Counted from the first letter of the stretch, positions 14,550-22,157 are shown. The stretch is 24,325 bases of DNA from Anaerolineae bacterium CG2_30_64_16 (GCA_001871755.1 MNXL01000211.1:1-24325); one strand, 5' to 3'. Notes: generated by a model from the letters alone, not told the origin. Translations and numbers: made by a program.

Positions 14550-14998
14550 TCACTCTCCGGCACATACCTTTTGGTTTCGTGTCGGCCAGAATGGCCGACC
14601 AGTTCATTAGTTGGGACTGCGGAGATAGCCGGCGGATCGCCAGGAACCGCGCCCTCGGGCGTCCGCAGGGCGCCCGCCCGGCGTAGAAGGCGCACACATG
14701 CGGTCTGCAAAGCTGAAAAGGTCGCTTCGTTGATCCCCGGCCGCGCAATCCACACCATGTCGCAGCCCGGTTCGATCAGATCCCACACCAGGCGCAAGGC
14801 CTCGCTCAGCCGGCGCCGTGCCCGGTTCCGACCCACGGCGTTGCCAATGCGTCGGCTGGCTGTAAAGCCACATCGGCTATGCGGCGCCGCGTTGGGCAAC
14901 AAACACAGCACCACCAGCGAATGGGCGTAGCTGCGACCTGCCTGCCGCACCTGCCGGAATCGTCCCTTGTCAGTCAGTCGATACCGGCGCTTCAACAA
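14546..14998 (-). CDS. rnpA: Ribonuclease P protein component
   Basis: Protein subunit of RNase P, which helps the catalytic RNA bind pre-tRNA leaders. The start LKRRYRLTDKGRFRQVRQAG and the RNR motif region GNAVGRNRARRRLSEALR (residues 52-69) are diagnostic. The protein has 150 residues, about 30 more than usual; the extra C-terminal tail (from about AGALRTPEGA) is Pro/Gly-rich and low in family character, so it may be a lineage extension. The TTG start at 14998 has GGAGGG seven bases upstream (a second TTG follows at once). It is 35 bp after rpmH and overlaps yidD by 4 bp. Confidence 0.95.
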   Translation of the reverse strand: MLKRRYRLTDKGRFRQVRQAGRSYAHSLVVLCLLPNAAPHSRCGFTASRRIGNAVGRNRARRRLSEALRLVWDLIEPGCDMVWIARPGINEATFSALQTACVRLLRRAGALRTPEGAVPGDPPAISAVPTNELVGHSGRHETKRYVPESE

Positions 14999-15033
14999 GT
15001 CAGACCCTCCGGATCCCTTTCAGTCCCACCCAG

Positions 15034-15174
15034 TTATACCGTTAGTCGTTTTCGGCCTCTGGCCCGGCGTGCCTGCAGGACCCGGCGACCGCCTATGGTG
15101 CTCATCCGGCTGAAGAAACCGTGCCGACGCTGCCGACGGCGTTTCTTGGGTTGATACGTTCGCTTGGTTGCCAT
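15034..15174 (-). CDS. rpmH: Ribosomal protein bL34
   Basis: A 46-residue basic protein of the large ribosomal subunit, read directly from the sequence. It begins MATKRTYQPKKRRRQRRHGF and continues FSRMSTIGGRRVLQARRARG to RKRLTV and a TAA stop. This matches the L34 pattern KRT(Y/F)QP...HGF..RM.T..GR.VL..RR..GR..L. It is the first gene of the rpmH-rnpA-yidD-yidC-khpB operon, driven by the strong promoter at 15298-15327, with a leader of about 115 nt containing a terminator-like hairpin. An AGGAG lies 11 bases before the ATG. Confidence 0.97.
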   Translation of the reverse strand: MATKRTYQPKKRRRQRRHGFFSRMSTIGGRRVLQARRARGRKRLTV

Positions 15175-15246
15175 GATACTCTACACTCCTCGCATCTCTA
15201 TGAGATCACGCCTGATCGAACGAGCGCGATCTTCTGATCGGAACAG

Positions 15247-15276
15247 AAAAAGCAGGCGAGACAGAGAAGTCTCACC
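15247..15276 (-). terminator. Terminator-like hairpin in the rpmH leader
   Basis: Reading leftward, GGTGAGAC (15276-15269) pairs with GTCTCGCC (15262-15255) over eight positions including one G-U, loop TTCTCT, followed by TGC and TTTTT (15251-15247). It starts about 15 nt into the predicted rpmH transcript and 53 bp after the stop of the NIF3-family gene. It may end the upstream transcript, attenuate the operon, or both. Confidence 0.55.
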
Positions 15277-15297
15277 CACTATGCCCATAGCCGAACA

Positions 15298-15327
15298 ATT
15301 ATACCTGTGAGCGGTGTCCTATGTCAA
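15298..15327 (-). promoter_or_regulatory. Promoter of the rpmH operon
   Basis: Reading leftward, a perfect TTGACA (15327-15322), an 18-bp spacer and a perfect TATAAT (15303-15298). The -35 begins one base after the stop codon of the NIF3-family gene. Confidence 0.9.
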
Positions 15328-15328
15328 A

Positions 15329-16081
15329 TCAGAGGCCAGTTGGCCGGTCGATAAAGCTACCGGGCAGGCCGAAGCGTGTCTTCAGGTGGACGGCCAGCGC
15401 CTTGACGCCGACCGTTTCGCTGGCATAGTGGCCGGTGTATATGACGTTGATGCCGTATTCGGCGGCGTCGTGATAGTGGGCGTGCGCGGTTTCGCCGGTG
15501 ATGAAGGTGTCGCAGCCGGCCCGGGCCGCCTCACTGATGTCGCCGGCCGCGGCGCCGGAGATGATCCCGACCGTCTGCACCTGGTCAGAGTTGCCCGGCA
15601 GCACTAACGGCGGTTGGCCCAGCACGGCCTGGACCCTCGACGCCAGTTGGGCGAGCGTCAACCCTGGCGGGGCCGCCGCGAGCACGCCGATCGTGTTTCC
15701 CAACGCTTCGCCAAACCCGCCCGTCACGGTCAGGTCCAGCAGGCCGGCCAGTTGGGCGTTGTTGCCCACCTCCGGGTGGCCATCCAGCGGCAGGTGCACG
15801 GCGTAGAGGGAGCAGCCGGCCACCAACAGGGCTTGCACCCGCCGGCGATGCGGCCCAACGATCATCAGCGGCTTGCCCCAAAACAGCCCGTGATGGACGA
15901 TCAGCATCTGCGCACCGCTGGCGATCCCGCCATCGATGGTGGATTGGTTAGCATCCACTGCGAAGGCCAGTCGCGTGATCTCGTCCACGCCTTCGACCTG
16001 GAGGCCGTTCTCCCCGTAATCCTTGATGGTGTGGATGTTCAGGTATTCATCCAAATAGGCAACCAGTACATCGCGCTGCAT
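15329..16081 (-). CDS. NIF3-like dinuclear metal centre protein
   Basis: A 250-residue member of the NIF3/YbgI family, also annotated GTP cyclohydrolase 1 type 2-like. Family members form toroidal hexamers with a dinuclear metal site. The metal-binding motifs are MLIVHHGLFW (paired His), AVHLPLDGHPEVGNN (His and Asp) and, near the C-terminus, ETAHAHYHDA and GHYASE. The start YLDEYLNIHTIKDYGENGLQ is typical. I chose the ATG at 16081, which has GAGGT six bases upstream, over an earlier in-frame codon whose peptide looks unrelated. It follows the MFS gene by 36 bp. The biochemical role of the family is uncertain. Confidence 0.92.
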   Translation of the reverse strand: MQRDVLVAYLDEYLNIHTIKDYGENGLQVEGVDEITRLAFAVDANQSTIDGGIASGAQMLIVHHGLFWGKPLMIVGPHRRRVQALLVAGCSLYAVHLPLDGHPEVGNNAQLAGLLDLTVTGGFGEALGNTIGVLAAAPPGLTLAQLASRVQAVLGQPPLVLPGNSDQVQTVGIISGAAAGDISEAARAGCDTFITGETAHAHYHDAAEYGINVIYTGHYASETVGVKALAVHLKTRFGLPGSFIDRPTGL

Positions 16082-16116
16082 AATTTGACCTCGACAAGGG
16101 GGTGACTCTCGGGCGG

Positions 16117-17787
16117 TCATTCTGAGGGGCGGCTCCTTCGACCCTTCGGCAGGCCCTTCGACAGACTCAGGAGGGGCCTCAGGGCAGGCTTTCGCTCAGG
16201 ACATGTCTTGCGGCGAACCTTTCCCTGAGTGGGGCCGAAGGGAATCTCCTCTACGTCAGAACTGAGATGCCCTTCCGGTTCGCTCAAAAGAGGCTTCACT
16301 GTGCTCAGAATGGTAGGGGGCTGAGTAGATGCGGCAGGTGTGTGCTCTGACCGCGTGCCGCCGCCGGTGGTCTTGCCAGCCAGCGCGTGTGGTCTGGGTT
16401 GGGTTGCCGGTTTGGCTGGGAATTGGCCGCTGTGCAGAGCCTGCCTCCTGATGGCGATGATGGCGAAATCTGCGCGTGCCACGAAGATGCTGGCGATGGC
16501 CAGGAGCACTGCGGCCAGCCCAACCACTTCAAGCACGCGCGGAATGCCAATGGCATCGGCGATGCCACCCAATGCCAACATCGGGGGGATGCCCACGATG
16601 TTGTTGAGCATGAACTGCACCGAAAAAACACGGCCACGGATATACGCCGGCGATTCCTGTTGCAGTACGGTCTGGGCCAGGATGTTGACGCTTGACATGC
16701 AGAGGCCCAGCACGAACCCCAGCGCCATGGTCGCGCTGGTCAGGCTGAACGCGGCTTGCGGGTAGACTCGCAGGATCGGCTGGAGCAGGCGCTGATAGTC
16801 CAGGCTCAACAGCCCCATGGCTCCAAAGGTCAGGCCGACCAGGACCAACCCCACGTATGCGAAGCCCGCTCTACGCAGCACATGCCCCCAGCGGCCGACG
16901 ATTCCCGTGGCCAGCAACATGCCGACCCCCGCCGGGGCGAACACGATCACGGCGTTCTCAGGCGCCATGCCTAACACGCGCGCCGCATAGCCCGGCGCGA
17001 TCATGGCCATCACCATCACCAACGTGGTGATGGTGACCAGGTGCGTCATGGCGGCTTTCAGCTTGCGTTTGCTGGTGACGAACTGCAAGCCCTCTTTGAA
17101 CTCGACCCACATCCGTCGCCACCCAGACAGCCCCTCAGCGATGGACACGCGGGGCGCTGCAACCTCGGCCCCGATCAAGTGTCTGTCTTTAGGGATGGTC
17201 GATACGAGGATCGCGGCGCCCAGGTACATCAGGGCGATCATGACAAAGCCGCCTTGCACCTTGAGCAGGCTCACCGCCAGCGGTCCCAGAATCAGCAGAC
17301 CGGCGACCTGTGACAGGGCCATGGTCAGCGTGAACAGCGAGTTGGCCTCCATCAGGCGATCCTCACCGACCAAGAGCGGGATGGTGGAGGCCTCGGCCGG
17401 GCTGAAAAACTGGGCCAGGGTGGCGGTGCAGAACGTGATGACGTAGATTGCCAGCACCTCCCAGGTCCCGTGGAGAGTGCTGAGCACAAGCAAGTAACTG
17501 CTTACCAGCAGGACGCGGGCCAGATTGGAGGTGACCAATACCCACTTCTTGGGGAAGCGATCAACGATCACGCCGGCCACCGGGCTGAAGAGCACGCCGG
17601 GCAGGGTGAAGGCCAGGATGGTGAAGCCCAGGTGCACGGTGGAGCCTGTGAGCTGCTCGATCAACACCATCTGGATGAAATGGATGGCGTGCTGTGACGT
17701 CTGCGCGAGCAACTGAGCGATCCAGAGTGCGCGGAAATGCGGGTTTGTGAGAACGGGGATGAAACCCCGGTTGGTCGGCTTAGACAT
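16117..17787 (-). CDS. MFS transporter with repeat-derived C-terminal tail
   Basis: Major facilitator transporter of 556 residues, related to the EntS/MFS_3 exporter group, with about 11-12 hydrophobic segments. The start NPHFRALWIAQLLAQTSQHA and the loop VAGVIVDRFPKKWVLVTSN (the D-R-x-x-R/K motif between helices 2 and 3) are clear. The core ends near ARADFAIIAIRR. About 100 more residues follow that are Pro/Ser/Lys-rich; the last part (CPERKPALRPLLSLSKGLPK) is translated from a dispersed intergenic repeat. I chose ATG 17787 (SKPTNRGF); the frame upstream is only TNLPIYQS-like repeat. The substrate is unknown; the family exports siderophores and small drugs. Confidence 0.88.
   Translation of the reverse strand: MSKPTNRGFIPVLTNPHFRALWIAQLLAQTSQHAIHFIQMVLIEQLTGSTVHLGFTILAFTLPGVLFSPVAGVIVDRFPKKWVLVTSNLARVLLVSSYLLVLSTLHGTWEVLAIYVITFCTATLAQFFSPAEASTIPLLVGEDRLMEANSLFTLTMALSQVAGLLILGPLAVSLLKVQGGFVMIALMYLGAAILVSTIPKDRHLIGAEVAAPRVSIAEGLSGWRRMWVEFKEGLQFVTSKRKLKAAMTHLVTITTLVMVMAMIAPGYAARVLGMAPENAVIVFAPAGVGMLLATGIVGRWGHVLRRAGFAYVGLVLVGLTFGAMGLLSLDYQRLLQPILRVYPQAAFSLTSATMALGFVLGLCMSSVNILAQTVLQQESPAYIRGRVFSVQFMLNNIVGIPPMLALGGIADAIGIPRVLEVVGLAAVLLAIASIFVARADFAIIAIRRQALHSGQFPAKPATQPRPHALAGKTTGGGTRSEHTPAASTQPPTILSTVKPLLSEPEGHLSSDVEEIPFGPTQGKVRRKTCPERKPALRPLLSLSKGLPKGRRSRPSE
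16130..16260. repeat. Dispersed-repeat-like tract in the 3' end of the MFS gene
   Basis: The tract has recurring CCTTCG, CTTCGAC and AGGGCAGGC-type strings with partial inverted symmetry, such as CCCTTCGACAGACTCAGG. It resembles short repeats common between genes in many environmental genomes and encodes the aberrant C-terminus of the transporter. Confidence 0.5.
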
Positions 17788-17814
17788 TGAATATCCGGCT
17801 GGGTGGCACACGGG

Positions 17815-17980
17815 TAGATTGATGACGGGTAGATTGGTGGCGGGTAGATTAGTAGATTGGTAGATTGGCAGATTGGTAACTGGTAGATTGGTGACTGGTA
17901 GATTGGTAGATTGGTAGATTGGTAGACGGGTAGATTGGTAGACGGGTAGATTGGTAGACGGGTAGATTGGTAGACGGGTG
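17815..17980. repeat. Low-complexity GGTAGATT tandem repeat region
   Basis: Variants of GGTAGATT and GGTAGACG are strung together. At 17928-17975 three exact copies of a 16-bp unit (GGGTAGATTGGTAGAC) occur. Read leftward it gives the meaningless TNLPIYQS-like peptide. It fills the space before the MFS start codon. Confidence 0.85.
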
Positions 17981-17998
17981 ACTGGGATGGACATGCGT

Positions 17999-18062
17999 CA
18001 CCTTGTCACCTTGTCACCTTGTCACCGTGTCACCCTGTCACCGTGTCACCCTGCCACCATGT
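17999..18062. repeat. 8-bp tandem repeat, eight units
   Basis: Eight consecutive 8-mers of the form CACCNTGT fill exactly 64 bp: three CACCTTGT, then CACCGTGT, CACCCTGT, CACCGTGT, CACCCTGC and CACCATGT. The array runs up to the stop codon of the DUF951 gene. Confidence 0.9.
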
Positions 18063-18283
18063 CAAGAATGCCAGGGCTTGGGTTGATCGGTCGGCTCTCC
18101 GCGGCGGATTAACGCCTTGACCTGGCGGGCGAATTGGCTGCGCGGGAGCAGGACGCGACGTTTGCACCCGTGACAGCGGATGCCGATGTCGGCGCCCAGT
18201 CGCACCACTTCCCATTGGGAACTGCCGCACGGATGCGGTTTGCGCATCTGCACGATATCTCCCATCCGAATCTCATCGTACAT
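18062..18283 (-). CDS. DUF951 family protein
   Basis: A 73-residue protein matching the small DUF951 family. The conserved blocks are MGDIVQMRKPHPCGSSQWEV (residues 7-26) and RLGADIGIRCHGCKRRVLLP (28-47). CHGC, together with the Cys of HPCG, may bind a metal or be redox-active. Two ATGs compete (18283 and codon 7); neither has a strong ribosome site, and family members commonly start close to the second. It lies 53 bp after rnd. In other bacteria this family is often found near parB or ychF, which agrees with the surroundings. Its function is unknown. Confidence 0.9.
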   Translation of the reverse strand: MYDEIRMGDIVQMRKPHPCGSSQWEVVRLGADIGIRCHGCKRRVLLPRSQFARQVKALIRRGEPTDQPKPWHS

Positions 18284-18336
18284 GGCGTGGCTCTCGCGGC
18301 AGAATCCGCGTCGTCTGCAAGGGTGTCACTTCCCGA

Positions 18337-19530
18337 TCAGCCCGGTCTTATCGCCGACCCCAGCACGCGCAGTAGATCCGGGCCGTATTCGCTCAGTTTC
18401 CAGGGTCCCATCACGCCCAGGTCGCCCAGGTCGCTCAGGGTCGCCGGCATGGCTTGCGCGATGGTCATTAGAACGTCGTTGGTCAATACCACGTCGTTCT
18501 CTACCCCACGATCCGCCGCGCGCTGCGTCCGCCAGGCGCGCAGTCTATCGTAGCGGTCGATCACCACCGGGTCGGGCCGGTGATTGTCGTTCTTCTGGCG
18601 GACGGGGTATTGCGGTGTCGGTGCGGTGCGGCCGCGGGCGATCGCGGCCAGGATATCCGGTCCCAGCCGGCCGGCCTGGCGTCGGTTCAAGGGCAGATCG
18701 CTGGTGCGCCGTGGCTGTTCCCGGCTCAACCTGATCAGCATCCGATCCCCCATCACCTTGAAAGCCGGCCGGTCCATGTCCCGGGCTCGGCTGTCTCGCC
18801 AGAGATAGAGCTCCCGGAGGACGGCGAGTTCTGCCGGTTCGAGATCCCGAGCGCCTTTGGTGCGCCAGAAGCCATCGGGGTCGAACGGCTTTTCGACATA
18901 CGTCACGTGGGGCAACGCGGCAAACACATCCTGCGCCTCGGTCCAGCGGTCGCGGGCCTTTAACGCCTCCTTCAGCAACCCGCGGAGGGGAAACAGGTAG
19001 TGACTGTCGAGCCTGGCGTAGCTGAGTTGGGTGACCGTGAGCGGACGGCGTCCCCAATCGGTGAGTTGGGCGCGCTTGTCGAGTTGGACATCGCAGTGTT
19101 CGGCGAGCAGGGCGGCCAGCCCCACTTGGGGCCAGCCCAGGATGCGCGCCGCGAGCATGGTGTCGAAGATGTTGGCGAAATCGAACTGAAAGTCGCGCTT
19201 CAGCACCAGGATGTCATTTTCCGCCGCGTGGAACACCTTTTCGATGCCCGGATCGGCCAGGATCGCGCCCAGCGGGCTCAGGTCCGGCAATCGCAGCGGA
19301 TCCACCAGGTAGTCCGTCGATGATGTGCTGATCTGGATCAGACACACTTTGTAGAAGTAGCGGTACAAGCTATCGGATTCGGTATCCAACGCGAGCACGC
19401 GCTCGTCTGCCAAAGTTGCCAGCATATCGGTGAAAGCTCTGGGCGTGTCTACCAGGCGAGGCGGCGGTAGGTGTCCCATTTCGGTGGGTGGCTGTCGAGT
19501 TGCAATTTGTGACGGTTGCGTCTTGATCAT
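18337..19530 (-). CDS. rnd: Ribonuclease D-like 3'-5' exonuclease
   Basis: A 397-residue DEDDy exonuclease predicted to trim tRNA and other RNA 3' ends. The Exo I motif is ALDTESDS (D49, E51), Exo II is FHAAENDI (D106) and Exo III is YARLDSHYL (Y171, D175), so all catalytic residues are present. The C-terminal half has two HRDC-like helical segments, including KVMGDRMLIRLSREQP. I chose the ATG at 19530; it lacks a strong ribosome site, but earlier in-frame TTG/GTG codons fall inside the conserved leader. It is the first gene of a leftward group with DUF951 and shares a promoter-leader cassette with the sugar kinase. Confidence 0.92.
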   Translation of the reverse strand: MIKTQPSQIATRQPPTEMGHLPPPRLVDTPRAFTDMLATLADERVLALDTESDSLYRYFYKVCLIQISTSSTDYLVDPLRLPDLSPLGAILADPGIEKVFHAAENDILVLKRDFQFDFANIFDTMLAARILGWPQVGLAALLAEHCDVQLDKRAQLTDWGRRPLTVTQLSYARLDSHYLFPLRGLLKEALKARDRWTEAQDVFAALPHVTYVEKPFDPDGFWRTKGARDLEPAELAVLRELYLWRDSRARDMDRPAFKVMGDRMLIRLSREQPRRTSDLPLNRRQAGRLGPDILAAIARGRTAPTPQYPVRQKNDNHRPDPVVIDRYDRLRAWRTQRAADRGVENDVVLTNDVLMTIAQAMPATLSDLGDLGVMGPWKLSEYGPDLLRVLGSAIRPG

Positions 19531-19572
19531 CGGTTCCAGGGACTTTCTCGTATCGGGTTGAAAGCGGCATGG

Positions 19573-19658
19573 CTTCACCCAGACAGGCCGGAGCCAATCA
19601 GGCAAAGGCCGTCAAAAGATTCTCGTTTGGCGTGCAAGGATCCAACTGGTTTGGCCCT
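19573..19658 (-). promoter_or_regulatory. Conserved 5' leader, copy B (rnd)
   Basis: It aligns with 12073-12156 before the sugar kinase. Shared blocks include CCTTGCACG, TTGGCTC, CAGTT and TGTC; most differences are transitions and one is a 2-nt insertion (GGATCC against AGCC). The closing stem of copy A is only partly kept (GGC...GCC and ACC...GGT, with a 3-nt internal loop). Confidence 0.6.
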
Positions 19659-19687
19659 ATTATCCCCGCATACGACATGCCTGTCAA
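19659..19687 (-). promoter_or_regulatory. Promoter of rnd
   Basis: Reading leftward, TTGACA (19687-19682), 17 bp, GATAAT (19664-19659), then AGGGCC. The -35 is perfect. Confidence 0.88.
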
Positions 19688-19735
19688 ACCCACTTCCTTC
19701 TCCATTAGGAAAACGCGCCTGAAAGGGGGTTCCAT

Positions 19736-19764
19736 TTGACAAAGTGCTATGGCTCCAGTAGAAT
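19736..19764 (+). promoter_or_regulatory. Promoter of hppA
   Basis: A perfect TTGACA (19736-19741), a 17-bp spacer and TAGAAT (19759-19764). The start codon is about 120 bp downstream. Confidence 0.88.
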
Positions 19765-19883
19765 TACATTTTGCTCTTGTCGTCGTCTCAGATGGGCGGC
19801 ACGTCACTAACCTGCCTTTCTTGGGCGCCGTCGTGTTCTCCGTCTGTTCACAGCATTTTAGTTAGGAGGAATCTCACAAGCTC

Positions 19884-22157
19884 ATGAGTCGGATCGATCT
19901 TACCGCATTCGAAACGCTTGCCATCTACGGCGTACTCGTGGTCGCTCTGATCAGCCTGGTCTATGCCTGGCTGCTGCGTCGCGAGGTGATGGCCGCAGAC
20001 ACCGGCACCCCGGCGATGGTGCGTATCTGGAGCGCTATCAAAGAGGGCGCCGATGCCTACCTGGGGCAACAGGCCAGGACGATCCTGCCGTTCATCGGGG
20101 TTCTGGTCTTCGTGCTGTTCGCCAGCGTCTGGATTGCGCCGCCGACCCCCGAAGCCGTGCACATGTTCGGCGACAATGCCCGCATCATGATCGCGTTCGG
20201 CCGGGCTGGGGCATTCATCCTGGGCGCCACATTCTCGTTGCTCGTCGGCCAGTTGGGTATGCGCATGGCCGTGCAGGGCAACATCCGCGTGGCGGCCGCG
20301 TCGATGCATGATTTCGGTGATGCGCTGCGCATCGCCTATCGCTCGGGCACCATCACTGGCATGTTGACCGATGGCCTGGGGCTGCTGGGTGGCACGACGA
20401 TCTTCATTCTCTTCGGCTCGGCCGCGCCTGATGTGTTGCTGGGCTTCGGCTTTGGCGGCACACTGCTGGCGATGTTCATGCGCGTCGGCGGCGGTATCTA
20501 CACCAAGGCGGCCGATGTGGGCGCCGACCTGGTGGGCAAGGTGGAAGAGGGCCTGGAAGAGGATGACCCGCGCAACGCGGCCGTCATCGCGGACCAGGTG
20601 GGTGACAACGTCGGTGACTGCGCCGGTATGGCCGCCGACATCTTCGAGTCCTACGAAGTCACCATCGTTTCGACGTTGATTCTGGGCCTGGCGTTGATGA
20701 GCATCACCGGCAACGTCTACTGGATCGTCTTTCCGCTGCTGGTGCGCGCGATCGGCGTCATCAGCTCGATCATCGGCACCTTCTCTGTGCCGGTCTGGGA
20801 GCGCACGGTCGCCAAGGGTAACGCCTGGCACGCCATGGAGATCGCCTACGAAGTTTCCTCGGTGATCACCATCAGCTTGTCCTTCCTGCTCTCCTTCGTC
20901 TATATCCGCTTGCACGACGTCAACTGGTTGCAACCGGCCGCCATGGTCTCGACGGGCGTGATCTTCAACGTCATCGTCAACCGCGTGACTGCCTACTTCA
21001 CCGCGACCGACAAGCCGCCGGTGCAAGAGATCGCTCGGAGCACCCGTTTCGGCCCGGCGACCACGATCCTCAGCGGCCTGGCTGAGGGCTACGAGTCGAG
21101 CACCTGGTCCGTCATGCTGATCGGCGCGGCCATCATGGTCTCCGTGTTGGTCTACGGCCACCTGGGCGCCAACTACATCATCTATGGCGTAGCGTTGATC
21201 GGCATCGGCTGGCTGACCCACGCCGGCAACCTGGTTTCCATGGATTCCTTCGGCCCGATCTCCGACAATGCCAACGGCATCGGCGAAATGGCCTCCATGC
21301 CCGACCATGCCCGCAAGATCATGACCGACCTGGACGCGGTGGGCAACACCACCAAGGCGATCACCAAGGGCGTGGCCATCGGCTCGGCTGTGATCGCGGC
21401 TGTGTCGCTGTTCGGCGCCTTCATCACCGACATCGGCGTGGTCCAGCGCGCGATGGTGGCGGCCGGCGAGCTCGCGCCTGAGGCGGTCATCAAGGGCATC
21501 AATGTCGCCGATCCCCGCGTCTTCGTCGGCCTGCTGATCGGCGGCGGCATCCCGCTGCTGTTCGGCTCACTGCTGGTGAAGGCCGTGGCGCGCGCGGCCA
21601 ACGGCATGGTGGCGGTGGTGCGTAAGGAATTCGATGTGCCCGGCGTGCGCGAAGGCAAAGTGCTGCCGGACTACAAGAAAGCCGTGGCGATCTCCACCGA
21701 TGCCGCGCAACGCGAGCTGTTGCCGGTGGGCATCATCGTGGTGTTGGTCCCGATCGTCGTCGGCTTCCTGCTGAAGGCCGAGGCGTTGGGCGGCTTCCTG
21801 GCCGGCGTCATCCTCTCCGGCCAGTTGCTGGCCGTGTTCATGTCCAACGCCGGCGGCGCGTGGGACAACGCCAAAAAGCTGGTCGAGGAAGGTCGCTTCG
21901 GGGGCAAGGGCTCGGATGCGCACAAGGCCAGCATCGTGGGCGACACGGTCGGCGATCCGTTGAAGGACACCGCGGGCCCGGCGTTGAACCCGCTGATCAA
22001 GGTCATCAACCTGATCAGCGTGATCATCGCGCCCATCGTCGTGCGCCAAACGACCACCAGCGTCGGCGTCTGGATCGTCATGCTGGTTCTGATCGCGGCG
22101 ATGGGCTGGGCCGTCTTGCGCAGTAAGCGGCCGGCCGACTACGGCATCGAAGGGTAG
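19884..22157 (+). CDS. hppA: H+-translocating pyrophosphatase, K+-independent type
   Basis: Membrane proton pump of 757 residues driven by pyrophosphate hydrolysis, with about 16 membrane helices. The substrate site is DVGADLVGKVE (from residue 211), then DDPRNAAVIADQVGDNVGDC and, near the C-terminus, GDTVGDPLKDTAGPALNPLI. The determinant of potassium dependence reads GNTTKAITKG (residues 487-496): Lys491 and Thr494 occupy the positions that are Ala and Gly in K+-dependent enzymes, so this should be a K+-independent proton pump. AGGAGGA at 19864-19870 precedes the ATG by 13 bases, a long spacing, but no better start lies between. It is monocistronic, with its own promoter and terminator. Confidence 0.97.
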   Translation: MSRIDLTAFETLAIYGVLVVALISLVYAWLLRREVMAADTGTPAMVRIWSAIKEGADAYLGQQARTILPFIGVLVFVLFASVWIAPPTPEAVHMFGDNARIMIAFGRAGAFILGATFSLLVGQLGMRMAVQGNIRVAAASMHDFGDALRIAYRSGTITGMLTDGLGLLGGTTIFILFGSAAPDVLLGFGFGGTLLAMFMRVGGGIYTKAADVGADLVGKVEEGLEEDDPRNAAVIADQVGDNVGDCAGMAADIFESYEVTIVSTLILGLALMSITGNVYWIVFPLLVRAIGVISSIIGTFSVPVWERTVAKGNAWHAMEIAYEVSSVITISLSFLLSFVYIRLHDVNWLQPAAMVSTGVIFNVIVNRVTAYFTATDKPPVQEIARSTRFGPATTILSGLAEGYESSTWSVMLIGAAIMVSVLVYGHLGANYIIYGVALIGIGWLTHAGNLVSMDSFGPISDNANGIGEMASMPDHARKIMTDLDAVGNTTKAITKGVAIGSAVIAAVSLFGAFITDIGVVQRAMVAAGELAPEAVIKGINVADPRVFVGLLIGGGIPLLFGSLLVKAVARAANGMVAVVRKEFDVPGVREGKVLPDYKKAVAISTDAAQRELLPVGIIVVLVPIVVGFLLKAEALGGFLAGVILSGQLLAVFMSNAGGAWDNAKKLVEEGRFGGKGSDAHKASIVGDTVGDPLKDTAGPALNPLIKVINLISVIIAPIVVRQTTTSVGVWIVMLVLIAAMGWAVLRSKRPADYGIEG

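Larger units (their letters stand above)
19531..19883. other. Divergent intergenic region, rnd and hppA
   Basis: This 353-bp gap holds two back-to-back promoters: leftward at 19659-19687 for rnd, followed by the conserved leader at 19573-19658, and rightward at 19736-19764 for hppA. The hppA leader of about 110 nt shows no clear structure beyond a ribosome site at 19864-19870. Confidence 0.8.

Noticed and set aside
9380..15330. parS sites and an oriC in the parAB/rpmH region
   Set aside because: CACGTG cores exist (for example near 10765) but none lies in a TGTTTCACGTGAAACA-like palindrome, and no TTATCCACA cluster was found.
17788..17994. 69-residue N-terminal extension of the MFS protein
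   Set aside because: It is translated tandem repeat (TNLPVYQS-like); the core starts at ATG 17787.
17815..18062. Possible CRISPR array
   Set aside because: Units are 8-16 bp, directly abutting and without unique spacers, so they are simple tandem repeats.
19848..21308. 486-codon leftward frame opposite hppA
   Set aside because: Antisense shadow of a GC-rich gene; the peptide is Asp/His/Arg/Gln-rich with no family character, while hppA on the other strand is certain.
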